A stretch of 64,000 nt of DNA from Pseudobacteriovorax sp. (GCA_013215145.1 JABSRP010000035.1:1-64000); one strand, 5' to 3'; positions 44,705 to 54,149 are shown, numbered from the stretch's first letter. The notes: a model not told the origin generated them from the letters alone. Numbers and translations are program-made.

Positions 44705-45430
44705 GTGCAAATGCGTGATGGAATATCATTCGGTTCGTATCATTTCCTTTGGCTGATACTAAGTTTGCCATTCAATGTTCTGATTGATTTAATATATTTT
44801 TTGCTCAAACGATTCTATCGTTGTGAGTCGCCTAAAGACTACAGCATCCCAAGAAATGCGATTGTTTACTCTTACCACCGTGATCTTATCAACACCTTAG
44901 CTAGCGCTGAGACGTTTCGTGCTGAGATGCAGCCCGGGCCGGGTAAAGGCGCATATCTTGGCTATCATGGCTTTTTCTCTTATGTCGGTAGTCTCACCTT
45001 TTGGCGCCAAAGCATGCAGTGCTTTCGTTACGATCGAAGAAAACCCAAAAAACCGTTTGCCCAAATTATTGAGTGGTTGACGCATCGAGATGGTTGGTTG
45101 TTTTTGCGAACCGATGGTGGAGGAGCCTACGGAAAAGTCAACGGATCTCTCATTAAAATGAGTCTGCTTACAGGAAGACCATTAGTGGCATCTAGGCAAA
45201 TCTCTGATCGCAACATCACCATCAATTCCCACCAAATACCCTTACCGGGGGCAAAAATCTCCTGTTATTGGAGCCGACCGATCAGTGCTGACGAGCTAAA
45301 AGAATCAAAGGACCCTTTAGCCTTGCTTCAAAAAACCATCGATGAGCTGGCTGGTAATGCTGGCAAAGTCCAGTATGTAAAAAGTGAAATCACATCAGGA
45401 ATGAGCCTTCAACGCAGCCAAACCCGATGA
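44705..45430 (+). CDS. DUF374/LPLAT-like putative acyltransferase
   Basis: 241 residues. An N-terminal membrane helix (about 11-33) precedes a domain that resembles DUF374 and other lysophospholipid-acyltransferase-like proteins: AIVYSYHRDLINTL with the HxD-like H-R-D, LGYHGFFSYVGSL, and LFLRTDGGGAYGKVNGSLIKMSLLTGRPLV, which matches the DUF374 DGP-G...G...LA..TG.P block. It may acylate or modify a lipid A-like or lysophospholipid substrate at the inner membrane. The GTG start has GGAG seven bases upstream. Its 3' end overlaps the convergent fibrinogen-like gene by 22 bases. Confidence 0.55.
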   Translation: MQMRDGISFGSYHFLWLILSLPFNVLIDLIYFLLKRFYRCESPKDYSIPRNAIVYSYHRDLINTLASAETFRAEMQPGPGKGAYLGYHGFFSYVGSLTFWRQSMQCFRYDRRKPKKPFAQIIEWLTHRDGWLFLRTDGGGAYGKVNGSLIKMSLLTGRPLVASRQISDRNITINSHQIPLPGAKISCYWSRPISADELKESKDPLALLQKTIDELAGNAGKVQYVKSEITSGMSLQRSQTR

Positions 45431-46182
45431 ATCGTCGCCTGACTATAATCACCAGCATCATCATCACAAGCCCAACGATCGCCACGTTTGCCTATAGTCC
45501 AGCTAAAATCGTTAGAGGCGAAAGGCTCTCGCAGTAGGGCATCGTCTTGCCGGTCATCTTCAAATTCATTGGCAGCCGCCGGAAGGTTGGCACTGTGATC
45601 TTCCAATAGCCGATGTTCTGTTTCGATACCAGCGCAGCTGCCTAGACCTCGCTGGGTATATTGGAGGCAGCTTTCACCTGTCGTTATAAAATGCAAAGTG
45701 CGGTCGTGGGCAGAGCTTTGGCAGAAAAATCGCATCTCCGTCGCGGGAATGGCCGCCGCTAAGCGAAACTCGGCATGTCCCCAGTAGGCACTTTCCGATT
45801 CATCAGCTCCTAGCGTTTGCTCGCTCATTAGGGGAAGTCTCTCGTCAGAGTCATCATCGTTAGGATTGGTGAACTCCTTGTGGACGTAATTTAGGATCAG
45901 AGTCCATCCTCCACCATCTGTAACCATATCACAATAGGCTTCCATGGATAATCTTTGTTGGTTGCTGTAAGTGATGAGCAATGAATAGACGCCACTAGCG
46001 GCCTCCGGGTTTGACTCTAAGATATTGCGGCAGCTAGGAAACTCTCCCAAATCAACGGTGCCTTCGTTTGCCACCTCAATAGCAACAAGGTCGCTGCTAG
46101 TTGACTTACTTTGGCTTCCGCGAAACAGTTTCACCTCGCAGCTCATGTGCAAAAAAATTCCAGCAACAAGTAGATAGCGCAT
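45409..46182 (-). CDS. Lipoprotein with fibrinogen C-terminal-like domain
   Basis: 257 residues. The lipobox LHMSC places the lipid on Cys15. Residues about 48-257 resemble the fibrinogen-related/intelectin fold: SCRNILESNPEAASGVYSLLI followed by EAYCDMVTDGGGWTLI (81-96), the hallmark CDM.TDGGGWT block of fibrinogen-like domains. Later cysteines (FFCQSS, SCLQY, GSCAG, WACDDDAGD) could form the usual disulfides, and DDDAGDYS recalls the calcium-binding loop. In animals this fold binds sugars and acetylated ligands; here it is a surface-anchored lectin candidate. The ribosome site is weak. The 3' end overlaps the convergent acyltransferase gene. Confidence 0.72.
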   Translation of the reverse strand: MRYLLVAGIFLHMSCEVKLFRGSQSKSTSSDLVAIEVANEGTVDLGEFPSCRNILESNPEAASGVYSLLITYSNQQRLSMEAYCDMVTDGGGWTLILNYVHKEFTNPNDDDSDERLPLMSEQTLGADESESAYWGHAEFRLAAAIPATEMRFFCQSSAHDRTLHFITTGESCLQYTQRGLGSCAGIETEHRLLEDHSANLPAAANEFEDDRQDDALLREPFASNDFSWTIGKRGDRWACDDDAGDYSQATIHRVWLR

Positions 46183-46339
46183 GGGTAGTCCAACTTGGTT
46201 TTCTGATCTGTTAGTATCGGATTTTCCACTCTGGTCCTGTAGCAGAAAGCATAAGTTTAAGATTTTCTGTGGAAAATCCTAGATGATTACCTAGGATTCA
46301 GCCTAATTTTGTCACCAAGATCTAACAGAGTTCGCGTAT

Positions 46340-47209
46340 CTACCAGGGAAGAAAGGGTTCCAACGTGGGATGGCTCAGCATGACAATACCCTGATCATTC
46401 ATGAAGTTGCTATGAGGCTGGTTTAGGTGAAGCGGGTCGCCAAAAATATTTGTTACGATGGCACCAGCCTCTCGCAGGATACAACTACTAGCGGCAAAAT
46501 CCCAAATGCTGCCGCCACCAAATTTGGGCTTCATAGGTTTTAGATAGAAGGCTGGAGCTAATTCTATAACCCTCATAGCATTCATGGCTGCCCCACCTGG
46601 TTGAATGTAGCGGTCCCTCGATACGTCAATGCCCATTAATAATTGAATTTGGTCTATTAACTTAAGGTAGTTGGGGTTTTGAGCATCGCTTCGATCCATG
46701 ATAAACCGTGGCGATGGATGGTTCGGAATGGGTTTTGGTATCAAGGTTTCTTGGTTTTTTTGGGCACCGTGATCTTTCATAGCTTTATATAGGATCCCGC
46801 CCTCGGGGTCATAGACGGTGCCGAGTACCGCCTCTCCTTGTTTATTAACCAGGCCGATGGATACGGAGTAGCCATCACGCCCTTCGGTAAACGGAAGGGT
46901 GCCATCCAATGGGTCGATGGCCCAGAAGTACTCGCTGTTCAGACGATCTTTCGTATCTGCCTGGCTTTCTTCAGAAAGGATAGCGATACCGAAGGCTTTA
47001 GCTGTGTCCTCTAAATGGGAGAGAATTTTAGCCTCACAAGCTAAGTCGATATCGGTGACTATGGATGAGGCCAGAGACTTATCTGCATGCTTAAACTGCT
47101 CGTTGAGATGCACCTTGCGGTCCCTTTGGGCCTTCGCCCAATCTCCCGCTTCCCGAGCGGCCGATTCCGCCTCATGCAAACAGTGTTTCAACTGGTCTAG
47201 TGTCAGCAA
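46340..47209 (-). CDS. Inositol monophosphatase/CysQ-family phosphatase
   Basis: 289-residue cytoplasmic metal-dependent phosphatase. SEES (79-82), WAIDPLDGTLPF (96-107) with D99 and D102, and SIWDFAASSCILREAGA hold the metal ligands of the inositol monophosphatase superfamily. Substrates in this group include inositol phosphates, PAP (CysQ) and fructose bisphosphate; sequence alone does not decide. The TTG start overlaps the stop of the preceding kinase-like gene by seven bases, so the two are co-translated. Confidence 0.88.
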   Translation of the reverse strand: MLTLDQLKHCLHEAESAAREAGDWAKAQRDRKVHLNEQFKHADKSLASSIVTDIDLACEAKILSHLEDTAKAFGIAILSEESQADTKDRLNSEYFWAIDPLDGTLPFTEGRDGYSVSIGLVNKQGEAVLGTVYDPEGGILYKAMKDHGAQKNQETLIPKPIPNHPSPRFIMDRSDAQNPNYLKLIDQIQLLMGIDVSRDRYIQPGGAAMNAMRVIELAPAFYLKPMKPKFGGGSIWDFAASSCILREAGAIVTNIFGDPLHLNQPHSNFMNDQGIVMLSHPTLEPFLPW

Positions 47210-48204
47210 TCAAATACCCCGCTTTTGATCAGATCCATGGCTGTCTCGGTCATATGCTCGCTATAAGCATGGAGTTTCCAGTGATTGGGCTTCCAACCTT
47301 TCACGAAACGATAAAAATCAGCCCATGCTAGAGGATAAAGCCTACGCCATTGCTCTTCGATCTCTTGGAAGCAGTCGCCAAACCCTCGTTGGCTCAAACC
47401 AGAATGTAGCTGAGTAAAGTAGTGCTCCAGTAGAGAGGATTCTTTGGCAAAGCATGCCTCCGCAGTTAGGCAGCTGCTCATAAAGTATGCTAAGTCCTTC
47501 ATGCCACTACCGCCACCAACGTATTGAAAGTCCACGGCTGCTACCGTTGGAAGGTTTGTGGAAAAGCAAAAATTGGCGATTTTGGCATCACCGTGGACAA
47601 TGGTTTGCCAAGGGCATCGCTTCAGGGCTAGGTCGATGCTAGCTGCCATGTCGCGCAGTGTTCCCGCGGCAAGTGCTTGCCATTCATCTGGACGGGTTTC
47701 CAAGTGCCAGTAAGTTCCGGTCTGCCAAAGCCCCTTTGGTTTTTTGCTCAGGCCATGAGCGTGGAACGCTGCCAACCAATTCACACAGGCCTTGACGTCC
47801 CGCTCAGTAGGCTCGGATTTAAGTAGGTCAAATCCGGCTAGGCTAAGATCCTCTAAGACAATCACGCGATGGCTCTCGGTGTTAATGACACCATAGCAAT
47901 GAGGGATGCGGCAAAGGCTCGGGTATAAGCTGCTGTGGGTTTCATACCAATGAGACTCCACCTCGTAGGATTTTATCTTTCGTTTGTGCGCATGCTGACT
48001 GCTCCAACCATGAGGATGAGATGCCTGAGCTTCTAGGCTAATCAATTTGATAATCACTGACGGAATTGCAGCGTCTTTGAGGTCAACGCGGATGATGCTG
48101 CCGTAACCGTTCCAAAGATCCTGAAGGTTTTCTCTTGTCCTGGCATCCTTTGCTTTCATAAGTCTGGCGACGGTTGAAAAGAGTTCGGTTGGCGGTTTCG
48201 TCAC
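47203..48204 (-). CDS. Aminoglycoside phosphotransferase/EcKL-like small-molecule kinase
   Basis: 333 residues with a protein-kinase-like fold. The catalytic loop IVHGDAKIANFCF (202-214) has Asp206 and Asn211, and AAVDFQYVGGG (222-232) holds the metal-binding Asp225. SGMKDLAYFMSSCL follows, as in ecdysteroid-kinase-like and choline-kinase-like members. K53 in VIIKLI would bind ATP phosphates. It should phosphorylate a hydroxylated small molecule; the substrate is unknown. The gene starts at a GTG and overlaps the phosphatase gene downstream, so a kinase and a phosphatase acting on related molecules are produced together. Confidence 0.82.
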   Translation of the reverse strand: MTKPPTELFSTVARLMKAKDARTRENLQDLWNGYGSIIRVDLKDAAIPSVIIKLISLEAQASHPHGWSSQHAHKRKIKSYEVESHWYETHSSLYPSLCRIPHCYGVINTESHRVIVLEDLSLAGFDLLKSEPTERDVKACVNWLAAFHAHGLSKKPKGLWQTGTYWHLETRPDEWQALAAGTLRDMAASIDLALKRCPWQTIVHGDAKIANFCFSTNLPTVAAVDFQYVGGGSGMKDLAYFMSSCLTAEACFAKESSLLEHYFTQLHSGLSQRGFGDCFQEIEEQWRRLYPLAWADFYRFVKGWKPNHWKLHAYSEHMTETAMDLIKSGVFDC

Positions 48205-48253
48205 GGCTGCGGCTCTAGGCTGGTTGTAAAAGCCTACACTATAATGCAGCTCG

Positions 48254-48303
48254 CAAAACGAAACAAGCCCTCCTAGCAGACTTAAGTCGAAGCTAAGAGG
48301 GCC
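48254..48303 (-). terminator. Terminator of the His-rich gene
   Basis: GCCCTC-TAGC pairs with GCTA-GAGGGC (one bulge each side, 48267-48303); on the minus strand the tail is TTGTTTCGTTTTG. It follows the gene that ends at 48326. Confidence 0.7.
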
Positions 48304-48325
48304 TGAGTGTGAAGAGCGTTTGAGA

Positions 48326-48922
48326 CTAAAGTCCGATTTTCACCCGAAAAGGAGGGATCTCCGTTCGGATCTGAATCCTTGGGTGATGGACGCGAACACG
48401 ATGATGCTTATAGCGTGGTCGGTGCTTGACCTTGCGATAGTGCCTATGATGACTCCTCGTTTTGATGTAGACAGGGGCCGACTCGTAGACGACATGACTC
48501 TCATAATGAGGACTGGAATCATAGTGATGATGCACCTCGGTCACCTGGTCAGGACAATCATAGTCAGGATCGTAGTTATGAACCCTTGCTGGGACGACTA
48601 GCTTAAAGTTATGGGTGGTTTGCCATGATGCAGAGTGAGCCTGGACATGCAGCTTCTGCCGATATTCCTTGCGTGGAATATACTCGCTCAATGAGTAGGT
48701 AGAACCAACGCGATCCATAGCATAACGCTTACCAGAAATGGAGACATGAGAACAGATACTATCATAAACTTCGAGATAGACGCCGTTACGATCGTAACTA
48801 GTGACAGCCGTACCTTCGCAGGCTCCCAAAAAGACTTGTTGGTTTCTTGGACTAAGCTTGTTGCCAGCCATTGCAGGTAGGGCAACAATGAGGCTGAGAC
48901 TTGTAAAAATAATGGATTTCAT
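48326..48922 (-). CDS. Secreted protein with His/Arg/Tyr-rich tail
   Basis: 198 residues with a signal peptide (1-19). Residues 20-110 look globular with two cysteines (GACEG, DSICSH). The last 75 residues are dominated by His, Arg, Tyr and Pro, for example EVHHHYDSSPHYESH and RSHHRHYRKVKHRPRYKHH, a pattern that usually binds transition metals (Ni, Cu, Zn) or nucleic acid/polyanions. GGAAG precedes the ATG. I do not recognise the family. It is monocistronic. Confidence 0.72.
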   Translation of the reverse strand: MKSIIFTSLSLIVALPAMAGNKLSPRNQQVFLGACEGTAVTSYDRNGVYLEVYDSICSHVSISGKRYAMDRVGSTYSLSEYIPRKEYRQKLHVQAHSASWQTTHNFKLVVPARVHNYDPDYDCPDQVTEVHHHYDSSPHYESHVVYESAPVYIKTRSHHRHYRKVKHRPRYKHHRVRVHHPRIQIRTEIPPFRVKIGL

Positions 48923-49123
48923 AATACTAACTTCCTATCTTAAAACCTTCACACAACATGAGAGTTGCAAGCTCGGGGCCAGTGGTAACTGTCCGAAAAT
49001 ACGTAGGTTAATAGGAGGGTGCGAGGGCCCACCTGTGATCTAATAGGCACAGGTTTTCAGGTAAAATTACAAGTATAAATGGCGTAGATGTTGAGCTTAC
49101 TCTTTTGCTTGGATGGTTGATTT

Positions 49124-49149
49124 TGATCTGAGGCCTTGGCCTCAGATCA
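49124..49149. repeat. Perfect 11-bp hairpin in an intergenic region
   Basis: TGATCTGAGGC, CTTG, GCCTCAGATCA. No T tract follows on either strand, so it is not a standard terminator. Together with the hairpin at 49268-49289 it is the only feature I see in 48923-49319. Confidence 0.75.
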
Positions 49150-49251
49150 TAGAAAATGAATTAGCTCCAAAAACTCAAATCAATATATTTGCACTTGGGA
49201 TTAGGGGCAAGTGGGATGTTTTTGTAATAGTCGCAACAATAAATTGGAAGG

Positions 49252-49289
49252 TGTATCTAAAAACATGGGAAGAGGCGGGAGCCTCTTCC
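49252..49289 (-). terminator. Terminator of the zinc metalloprotease gene
   Basis: GGAAGAGGC, four bases, GCCTCTTCC is a perfect 9-bp stem (49268-49289). On the minus strand it is followed by CATGTTTTTAG. It lies 31 bases after the protease stop codon. Confidence 0.75.
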
Positions 49290-49319
49290 GTCCGAAACTT
49301 CTATCAGGTTAACCCAAAC

Positions 49320-51863
49320 CTAGACAAGATCCTTCAAAGTCTTTTGAATCTCTTTGCTTAAGCCCTTGTAATGGGTTTTTAAGTCCAGTGGGATGCCGCT
49401 AGCTCTTGAAGCACGCTTAAAGTAGTCTTGTAACGACTCTAGTTCCTGAGCGGCTGCAAATCTTGCTGTGGCGGGTATGGCTGCATTGCTGTCTTTTAGT
49501 AGCTTACTAAAGTGAGAAACCAGAGCGACCTGAGACAGTCTTCGCGACGAGGGATTGCTGCGGGCCGGATAAGAGGTGACGATGGCCGAAGATAGATCGC
49601 GGAACATTGGGGCGATCTTGTAAGTGTCTGGATGAGTGAGCCCCGTGTTTTCCATGCGAGCCAAAGTCTTTGCGTGAAAGAGGTGGCCTAGCACGGCAGC
49701 ATCCACTGAACGCATGTAGCCTGCTAAATCAAAGGCGGGTGACTTGCGAGAAAAATCGAAACTACGTCTTTGATCGATGATTTTACTCCAGTATTCACTT
49801 GGGATACCAAAGTTTTCCTGGGACCAATAGAAGTCTTTGATTAGAGCAATGGCCTCTTTTTGTTTCTCTGTCTCCACCGGGGTCAGTGGCTGATAACTCT
49901 TGGGGTCTTCTGGGAGTTGCTGGCTCATGTAAATACCGCCCACATGCTTTGAGGCAATCATAAAGCTGCTGCGGAAGTTTCCGAGAATCAGTCGCATCGT
50001 AGACTGGAACTTTAATGGAGACGCTCCAGCCACCAGTGTCTTTTCTTTTAGATCGGGTAGCATGGTTCTGAGCTGACCGAGTCTATGACGTGCCCAAGCG
50101 ATACTATCATCACCCATATCTCCTACGTTGACACGAGGATCGATACCTCTCTCGCTGCTTCTCATATCATCGGCATCGTTGCCAAAGGCGAGGTTAGGCT
50201 CTGTCGCTCGCGAAAGGATTTTTTCACGTAGCGCTTTAGCTTCTGCTGGATCTTCAGGGGCTTGGTGATAACCGAACTCAATGGCCCATAGATCGTAGTC
50301 GCCCATGCGATCTTCATAAAAACGTTGGCGATCTTGGGGGATGTTGTTTTGCAAATTGATTGGTAGGTAATCCATAACTGTGTGAGCCAGACGCGTCTTG
50401 CTGTTATCGATAATCGAAGCTGTGCTGATAGTTTGTGATGACCTCATGTTATGCATGAGGCCAATGGTATGACCGACCTCATGGGCCACTAGGTGCCGGA
50501 CTGCCTGCTGGACCGCTTGGCTGGCGTAGAGCTCTTCGTCTGAGGCAAAGCTGCTGATGGCTGAGGCAAGGGCTAGGCCTTGACCCACGCTGTGACCGAT
50601 GTGGCAGCTATGGCCGTCTAATCCAGCGACCTGTCCCGATATTTCGGCTTGGGCGGAACGAGCTCTAACAAACGCCCATTCCAACATGATATCAGCTGCG
50701 ATAACCTGACCCGTGCGTGGATCAAAGTAGTTTGGGCCGTAGCCACCGAAGTAGACCTCTGGGCTCGACGCCCAACGGAGTACGTTGTAATCGAGATCGC
50801 CCGCGTCCCAGGTTGCATCGTCGGGCTGCTGTTTGACGACGATAGCATTGGAAAATCCCGCCTTTTCAAAGGCCTCGTTCCAATACAGAGCACCTTCGCG
50901 AATCGCTGGCCTTAGCGCCACTGGTGTCGCCCTATCAATCCACCAAACAATAGGCTCTACTGGATCAGACACAGCCGCCTTGGGGTCTTTCTTCACAAGT
51001 TTCCAACGCTTTATGTAATCCCTAGTGGGCCGCACTGAACGGGGGTCAGTCTGATCATCAACATAGGTTTGGAAAAAGCCAACGCGATGATCGGCAAGCC
51101 TTGGCTCATAGGTACCAAGCCCAGGTGCCTTAGTGAATATATGCCGTAATTTAATGTTGAACTGTCGTTTGTCGGTTTGCGACATGTGGCTTGGCGTTAG
51201 GGGATTTTTGTTGTTGTAAACGTAACGCACGGTGATGTGAGTATTACTCGGGTAGTTTGAGCTATCGAAGACACGGGTTTTGTCTTTGCTGAGATCGCCA
51301 AACTTAAAAGTTTTTTTCGGATCACTTTTAGGATTTGATGCCGGCGTCAAGGCAAAAAAAGCTTCGCCCAAAATAAAATCTTTGAGGGGGATGAGGAACT
51401 TTGTTTCGTCCTTGTCTTGGGCCGCAATGGGGATGCTGGCGATGACGGATCGCTGGACAGTTTGCGGGGCAGCTTTTTTCAGTTCACTGGCAGGGTCGTA
51501 GTAATAGTTGTAATTGTCTTCTACGATCTCGATGTTGCCAAAGTGTTTTACAAACTGAATGACCTTGTGGTTGGCAATGCGACCGCGAAACGTTCCTCTC
51601 TGTGCGTCGTCAACGTAGGCGAAGTAAAGGAAGTCTTGGTCCAGTTGGGACTTGCCGATTTGAATATGCTGCTCACCGGTTTTTTTGTTTTGAAAGATAG
51701 GGAACAATCCCTCGGATACCGCTGCGCCTTTGGTAATGGATTCCCAACCTTTGATTCCCGACGATTCAGCTGCAGCCGTCTTCTTCGAAGCGGCTTTCTT
51801 GCTGTCGTTCTGGCAGCCAATCGCGACTGCGGCTAACAGCAGATAGGTTCCGAGTTTCATCAT
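49320..51863 (-). CDS. Zinc-dependent metalloprotease lipoprotein (DUF5117/DUF4953 type)
   Basis: About 847 residues. The best start is the ATG at 51863, seven bases after GGAGG; an ATG at 51869 is too close. The lipobox is AIGC. The catalytic site HEVGHTIGLMHN (around residue 458) is a metzincin-like HExxHxxGxxH zinc motif, followed by VMDYLP, which supplies the Met-turn. The region before it, with RIANHKVIQFVKHF and WWIDRATPVALRPAIREGALYWNEAFE, is typical of DUF5117/DUF4953 proteases of Bacteroidetes and Proteobacteria. It is probably a surface or periplasmic endopeptidase. A Lys/Ala-rich linker follows the lipidated Cys. Confidence 0.9.
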   Translation of the reverse strand: MMKLGTYLLLAAVAIGCQNDSKKAASKKTAAAESSGIKGWESITKGAAVSEGLFPIFQNKKTGEQHIQIGKSQLDQDFLYFAYVDDAQRGTFRGRIANHKVIQFVKHFGNIEIVEDNYNYYYDPASELKKAAPQTVQRSVIASIPIAAQDKDETKFLIPLKDFILGEAFFALTPASNPKSDPKKTFKFGDLSKDKTRVFDSSNYPSNTHITVRYVYNNKNPLTPSHMSQTDKRQFNIKLRHIFTKAPGLGTYEPRLADHRVGFFQTYVDDQTDPRSVRPTRDYIKRWKLVKKDPKAAVSDPVEPIVWWIDRATPVALRPAIREGALYWNEAFEKAGFSNAIVVKQQPDDATWDAGDLDYNVLRWASSPEVYFGGYGPNYFDPRTGQVIAADIMLEWAFVRARSAQAEISGQVAGLDGHSCHIGHSVGQGLALASAISSFASDEELYASQAVQQAVRHLVAHEVGHTIGLMHNMRSSQTISTASIIDNSKTRLAHTVMDYLPINLQNNIPQDRQRFYEDRMGDYDLWAIEFGYHQAPEDPAEAKALREKILSRATEPNLAFGNDADDMRSSERGIDPRVNVGDMGDDSIAWARHRLGQLRTMLPDLKEKTLVAGASPLKFQSTMRLILGNFRSSFMIASKHVGGIYMSQQLPEDPKSYQPLTPVETEKQKEAIALIKDFYWSQENFGIPSEYWSKIIDQRRSFDFSRKSPAFDLAGYMRSVDAAVLGHLFHAKTLARMENTGLTHPDTYKIAPMFRDLSSAIVTSYPARSNPSSRRLSQVALVSHFSKLLKDSNAAIPATARFAAAQELESLQDYFKRASRASGIPLDLKTHYKGLSKEIQKTLKDLV

Positions 51864-51869
51864 CTTCAT

Positions 51870-52629
51870 GCCTCCTTTTTGACTTGCTTTATTGACCGAA
51901 GCCAGTCAGCAAAAATTTATGGTGCTATTGAGTCTATTGACCTTTACATGAGGGGGGATTGACACACAAACTAAAGATTACCAACCGGCCTGGGATCGGC
52001 AAATCTGTGGCAGTAACTAGTTTAAAAAGGCTATGCGATGGCCGTTAATGCTGATTTTTTTTCAGAAAGATTGCCAATGCAGAGTACTCCCGCAGGCAAG
52101 CGTCGGAGCAGGGAATCCTGACTATGCGCTACTGACTTCATTTTGGGATAAACCTATTTAGCTCACTCATTTGAATGATGCTAGCCATCAGGAGAACAGG
52201 TGAACTCGCACTGGGTTTGTTGTTGACATTCATTGGAAACTACGTTTTTGGCGGTGAGACGACCGAAACTCTGCGAAGCGCATGCTGGTGGATTGATGGT
52301 CCGAAGGTCTTGTTTACTTATCTTCCATAGAGCTCTTGGTAAAATGAGCTCCAGGCATTTTGTCTAATGAGGAGATGTGAGACGTCTCCTTTGATCCATG
52401 GGGTGCTAGTTGATATTTGGAAAATTGATGACACGAACTCTAAGAATGAAACTACCTGTGCCTTGGTTTAGCCGCTTAATAATAGAGTGAAACTTCATCT
52501 GAGTATAATGACTCATTTTCGATAGATCTCAAAAAAAACTGCAATATTTAATAGTCCGACTCCGTATTAAGTCTGTTGCTTTTATAACAAAGGTGACTTT
52601 CGACAATCATATTTTAAGGGAGTATACAG
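51870..52629. other. Gene-poor AT-rich stretch
   Basis: 760 bases without a supported gene. A 51-codon ORF (52175-52330, LALGLLLTFIGNYVFGGE) has no ribosome site and may be a remnant. The protease promoter lies at the left end. Nothing else is recognisable. Confidence 0.45.
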
Positions 52630-52929
52630 ATGAAGAAGTTCAAATAAGGTCAAACGAAAATCAATCGCATTGCTCGCGATTCCCTGCTTGCGTCTAGTTT
52701 GATGCTAGGGGTGGAAGCTACGGCTTTAAGCAAGGGTCATATGGAGGAACCCGATCGGGAACTTTGGGAGCATATTAACACGGCTGTAGCTGGGATGCTT
52801 GGAACGGGGAGTTTGGGTTGTGGCGCTGGTGCTAGAGAAGCTGCGGAGAGATTTGAAAGACCAGAGCGTGAAGAGTCAGAAGGGAATCGCATAGAGAGAA
52901 GTCCTGGCGGTGGTATTCCCGAATGGTAA
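52630..52929 (+). pseudogene. Small secreted-peptide gene broken near its start
   Basis: AAGGGAG lies seven bases before ATG (52630), a strong start, but the frame reads MKKFK then TAA (52645-52647). The same frame reopens and runs to 52929, including LLASSLMLGVEATALS, then EHINTAVAGMLGTGSLGCGAGA and a charged C-terminus ending SPGGGIPEW. In a neighbouring frame the missing stretch reads KVKRKSIALLAIPCL, so the original protein probably began with a signal peptide encoded across two compensating small indels. About 100 residues, Gly/Glu/Arg-rich, function unknown. It lies just upstream of a broken glycosyltransferase gene and may have been its substrate or partner; this is speculative. Confidence 0.45.
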
Positions 52930-52974
52930 TCCCGAGGGTAATCCAATTTTAGGACGAGTTAAACCTTTTATTGA

Positions 52975-54149
52975 ATGATAATAGAGTTCGCGATGGCTAT
53001 CAATGATCTTGAAACAATAAAGTCGGAGATAAAAGAAACTTTTGGATTACATCTCTCGGTGGATACTGATAAAGAGATTGAAGAGAGCTTTCGCGGACTC
53101 TCCTCGGGGTTACTTGAAAAAAATATTGGTAAAATCATTAAGGAGATCACGCGGATATTTAATATGTCCTTTGGATCGGTCGGATTGAAGTACGTGGTTT
53201 AAAACACATTTTAGCTTGGAAACAATCAAATCCGAGCTTTCAAGTTTCCCTGTGGATCCATAGTGGATGCTACTTGGCTGGAGTATACAAAAAGCTCTGC
53301 AACGAGGTGTACCGATCAAATAACTATCATGCATGCTCTTTGATTAGATTTCAAAATAGAGTCTTCGCTTCGATTACTGAAGGATTGCGAAAAGGGAAAA
53401 CATTTGATCAAGGTCTAATCGCCTATTTTAGTAATAGAGATTCCAGTCTTGCGGAAGACTTAATACGTGAAAGAACTGACATAGAACACTATTATCAATC
53501 TGTTGCAAGATTTATTGAATTAAGAGATGTTCAGAATCAATTAGATTCTATTATGGATGAAGACTGTCAGAGGTATTACATACAAGAGATCGCCTTGCGG
53601 GGAAATATGGCCTCTTCTAGTGATATTTTGCGACTCAATATTCTGTATCGGCAAGGTGGGGTTTACGTTGATTGCGATACACTTCCTGATCTCGATCATA
53701 TTTTTCCTGAGTCTAATCGTTACTGTCTTGAAAACAACATTAGTTCCCTATATGTGGACGTACTGAAATCAGAGCTCTATCTTCGAAACATTGAACCTTT
53801 TTTACAAACGATAGATTGTGGTCAAGAATCTCCTAAAAAACTAGAACAGGTAGATCTAGAGTTTAGCACCGTTAGTAGTTTTGTTCAGGGATGTTTTGGA
53901 AGCTTATACGATATTATGATGCAGGAATGTAGCCCCATTGCGCCTAATTTCTTTGAAGAAAAAATCCAACGTCCTTGTCTGAAAGCTAAATGCTTCCCGC
54001 CCTTTTTCAAAGTCTGTATCAATTATATCGAAAAAACAAAGGAATCAAAAAGAAAATATAGAATCAATAGGATATTGAGGGGACAGAACACCCTCGGATT
54101 GCTAAGCTATTTCTTAGCAATTGTTTCGACAATTCTAGAAAATCGATGA
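52975..54149 (+). pseudogene. TcdA/TcdB-like DXD glycosyltransferase, split by a frameshift
   Basis: Two frames form one protein of about 390 residues. The first (52975-53202) has a helical N-terminus ending ITRIFNMSF. The second, open from before 53172 to 54149, continues WIGRIEVRGLKHILAWKQSN, then PSFQVSLWIHSG, the start of toxin-type glycosyltransferases (I...IWIG...WK..NP...LW.D). MASSSDILRLNILYRQGGVY then VDCDTLPDL supplies the SDILR and DXD nucleotide-sugar and metal motifs of TcdA/TcdB-like enzymes. Adding one T to TTT at 53170-53172 restores the frame. Without it a 75-residue stub and a 291-residue piece without its first strand result. Bacterial relatives glycosylate host or partner proteins. 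Confidence 0.75.

Noticed and set aside
49113..49361. 82-residue plus-strand ORF in the gap before the protease gene
   Set aside because: It contains two perfect hairpins, one of them the protease terminator, and runs into the protease gene. Probably chance.
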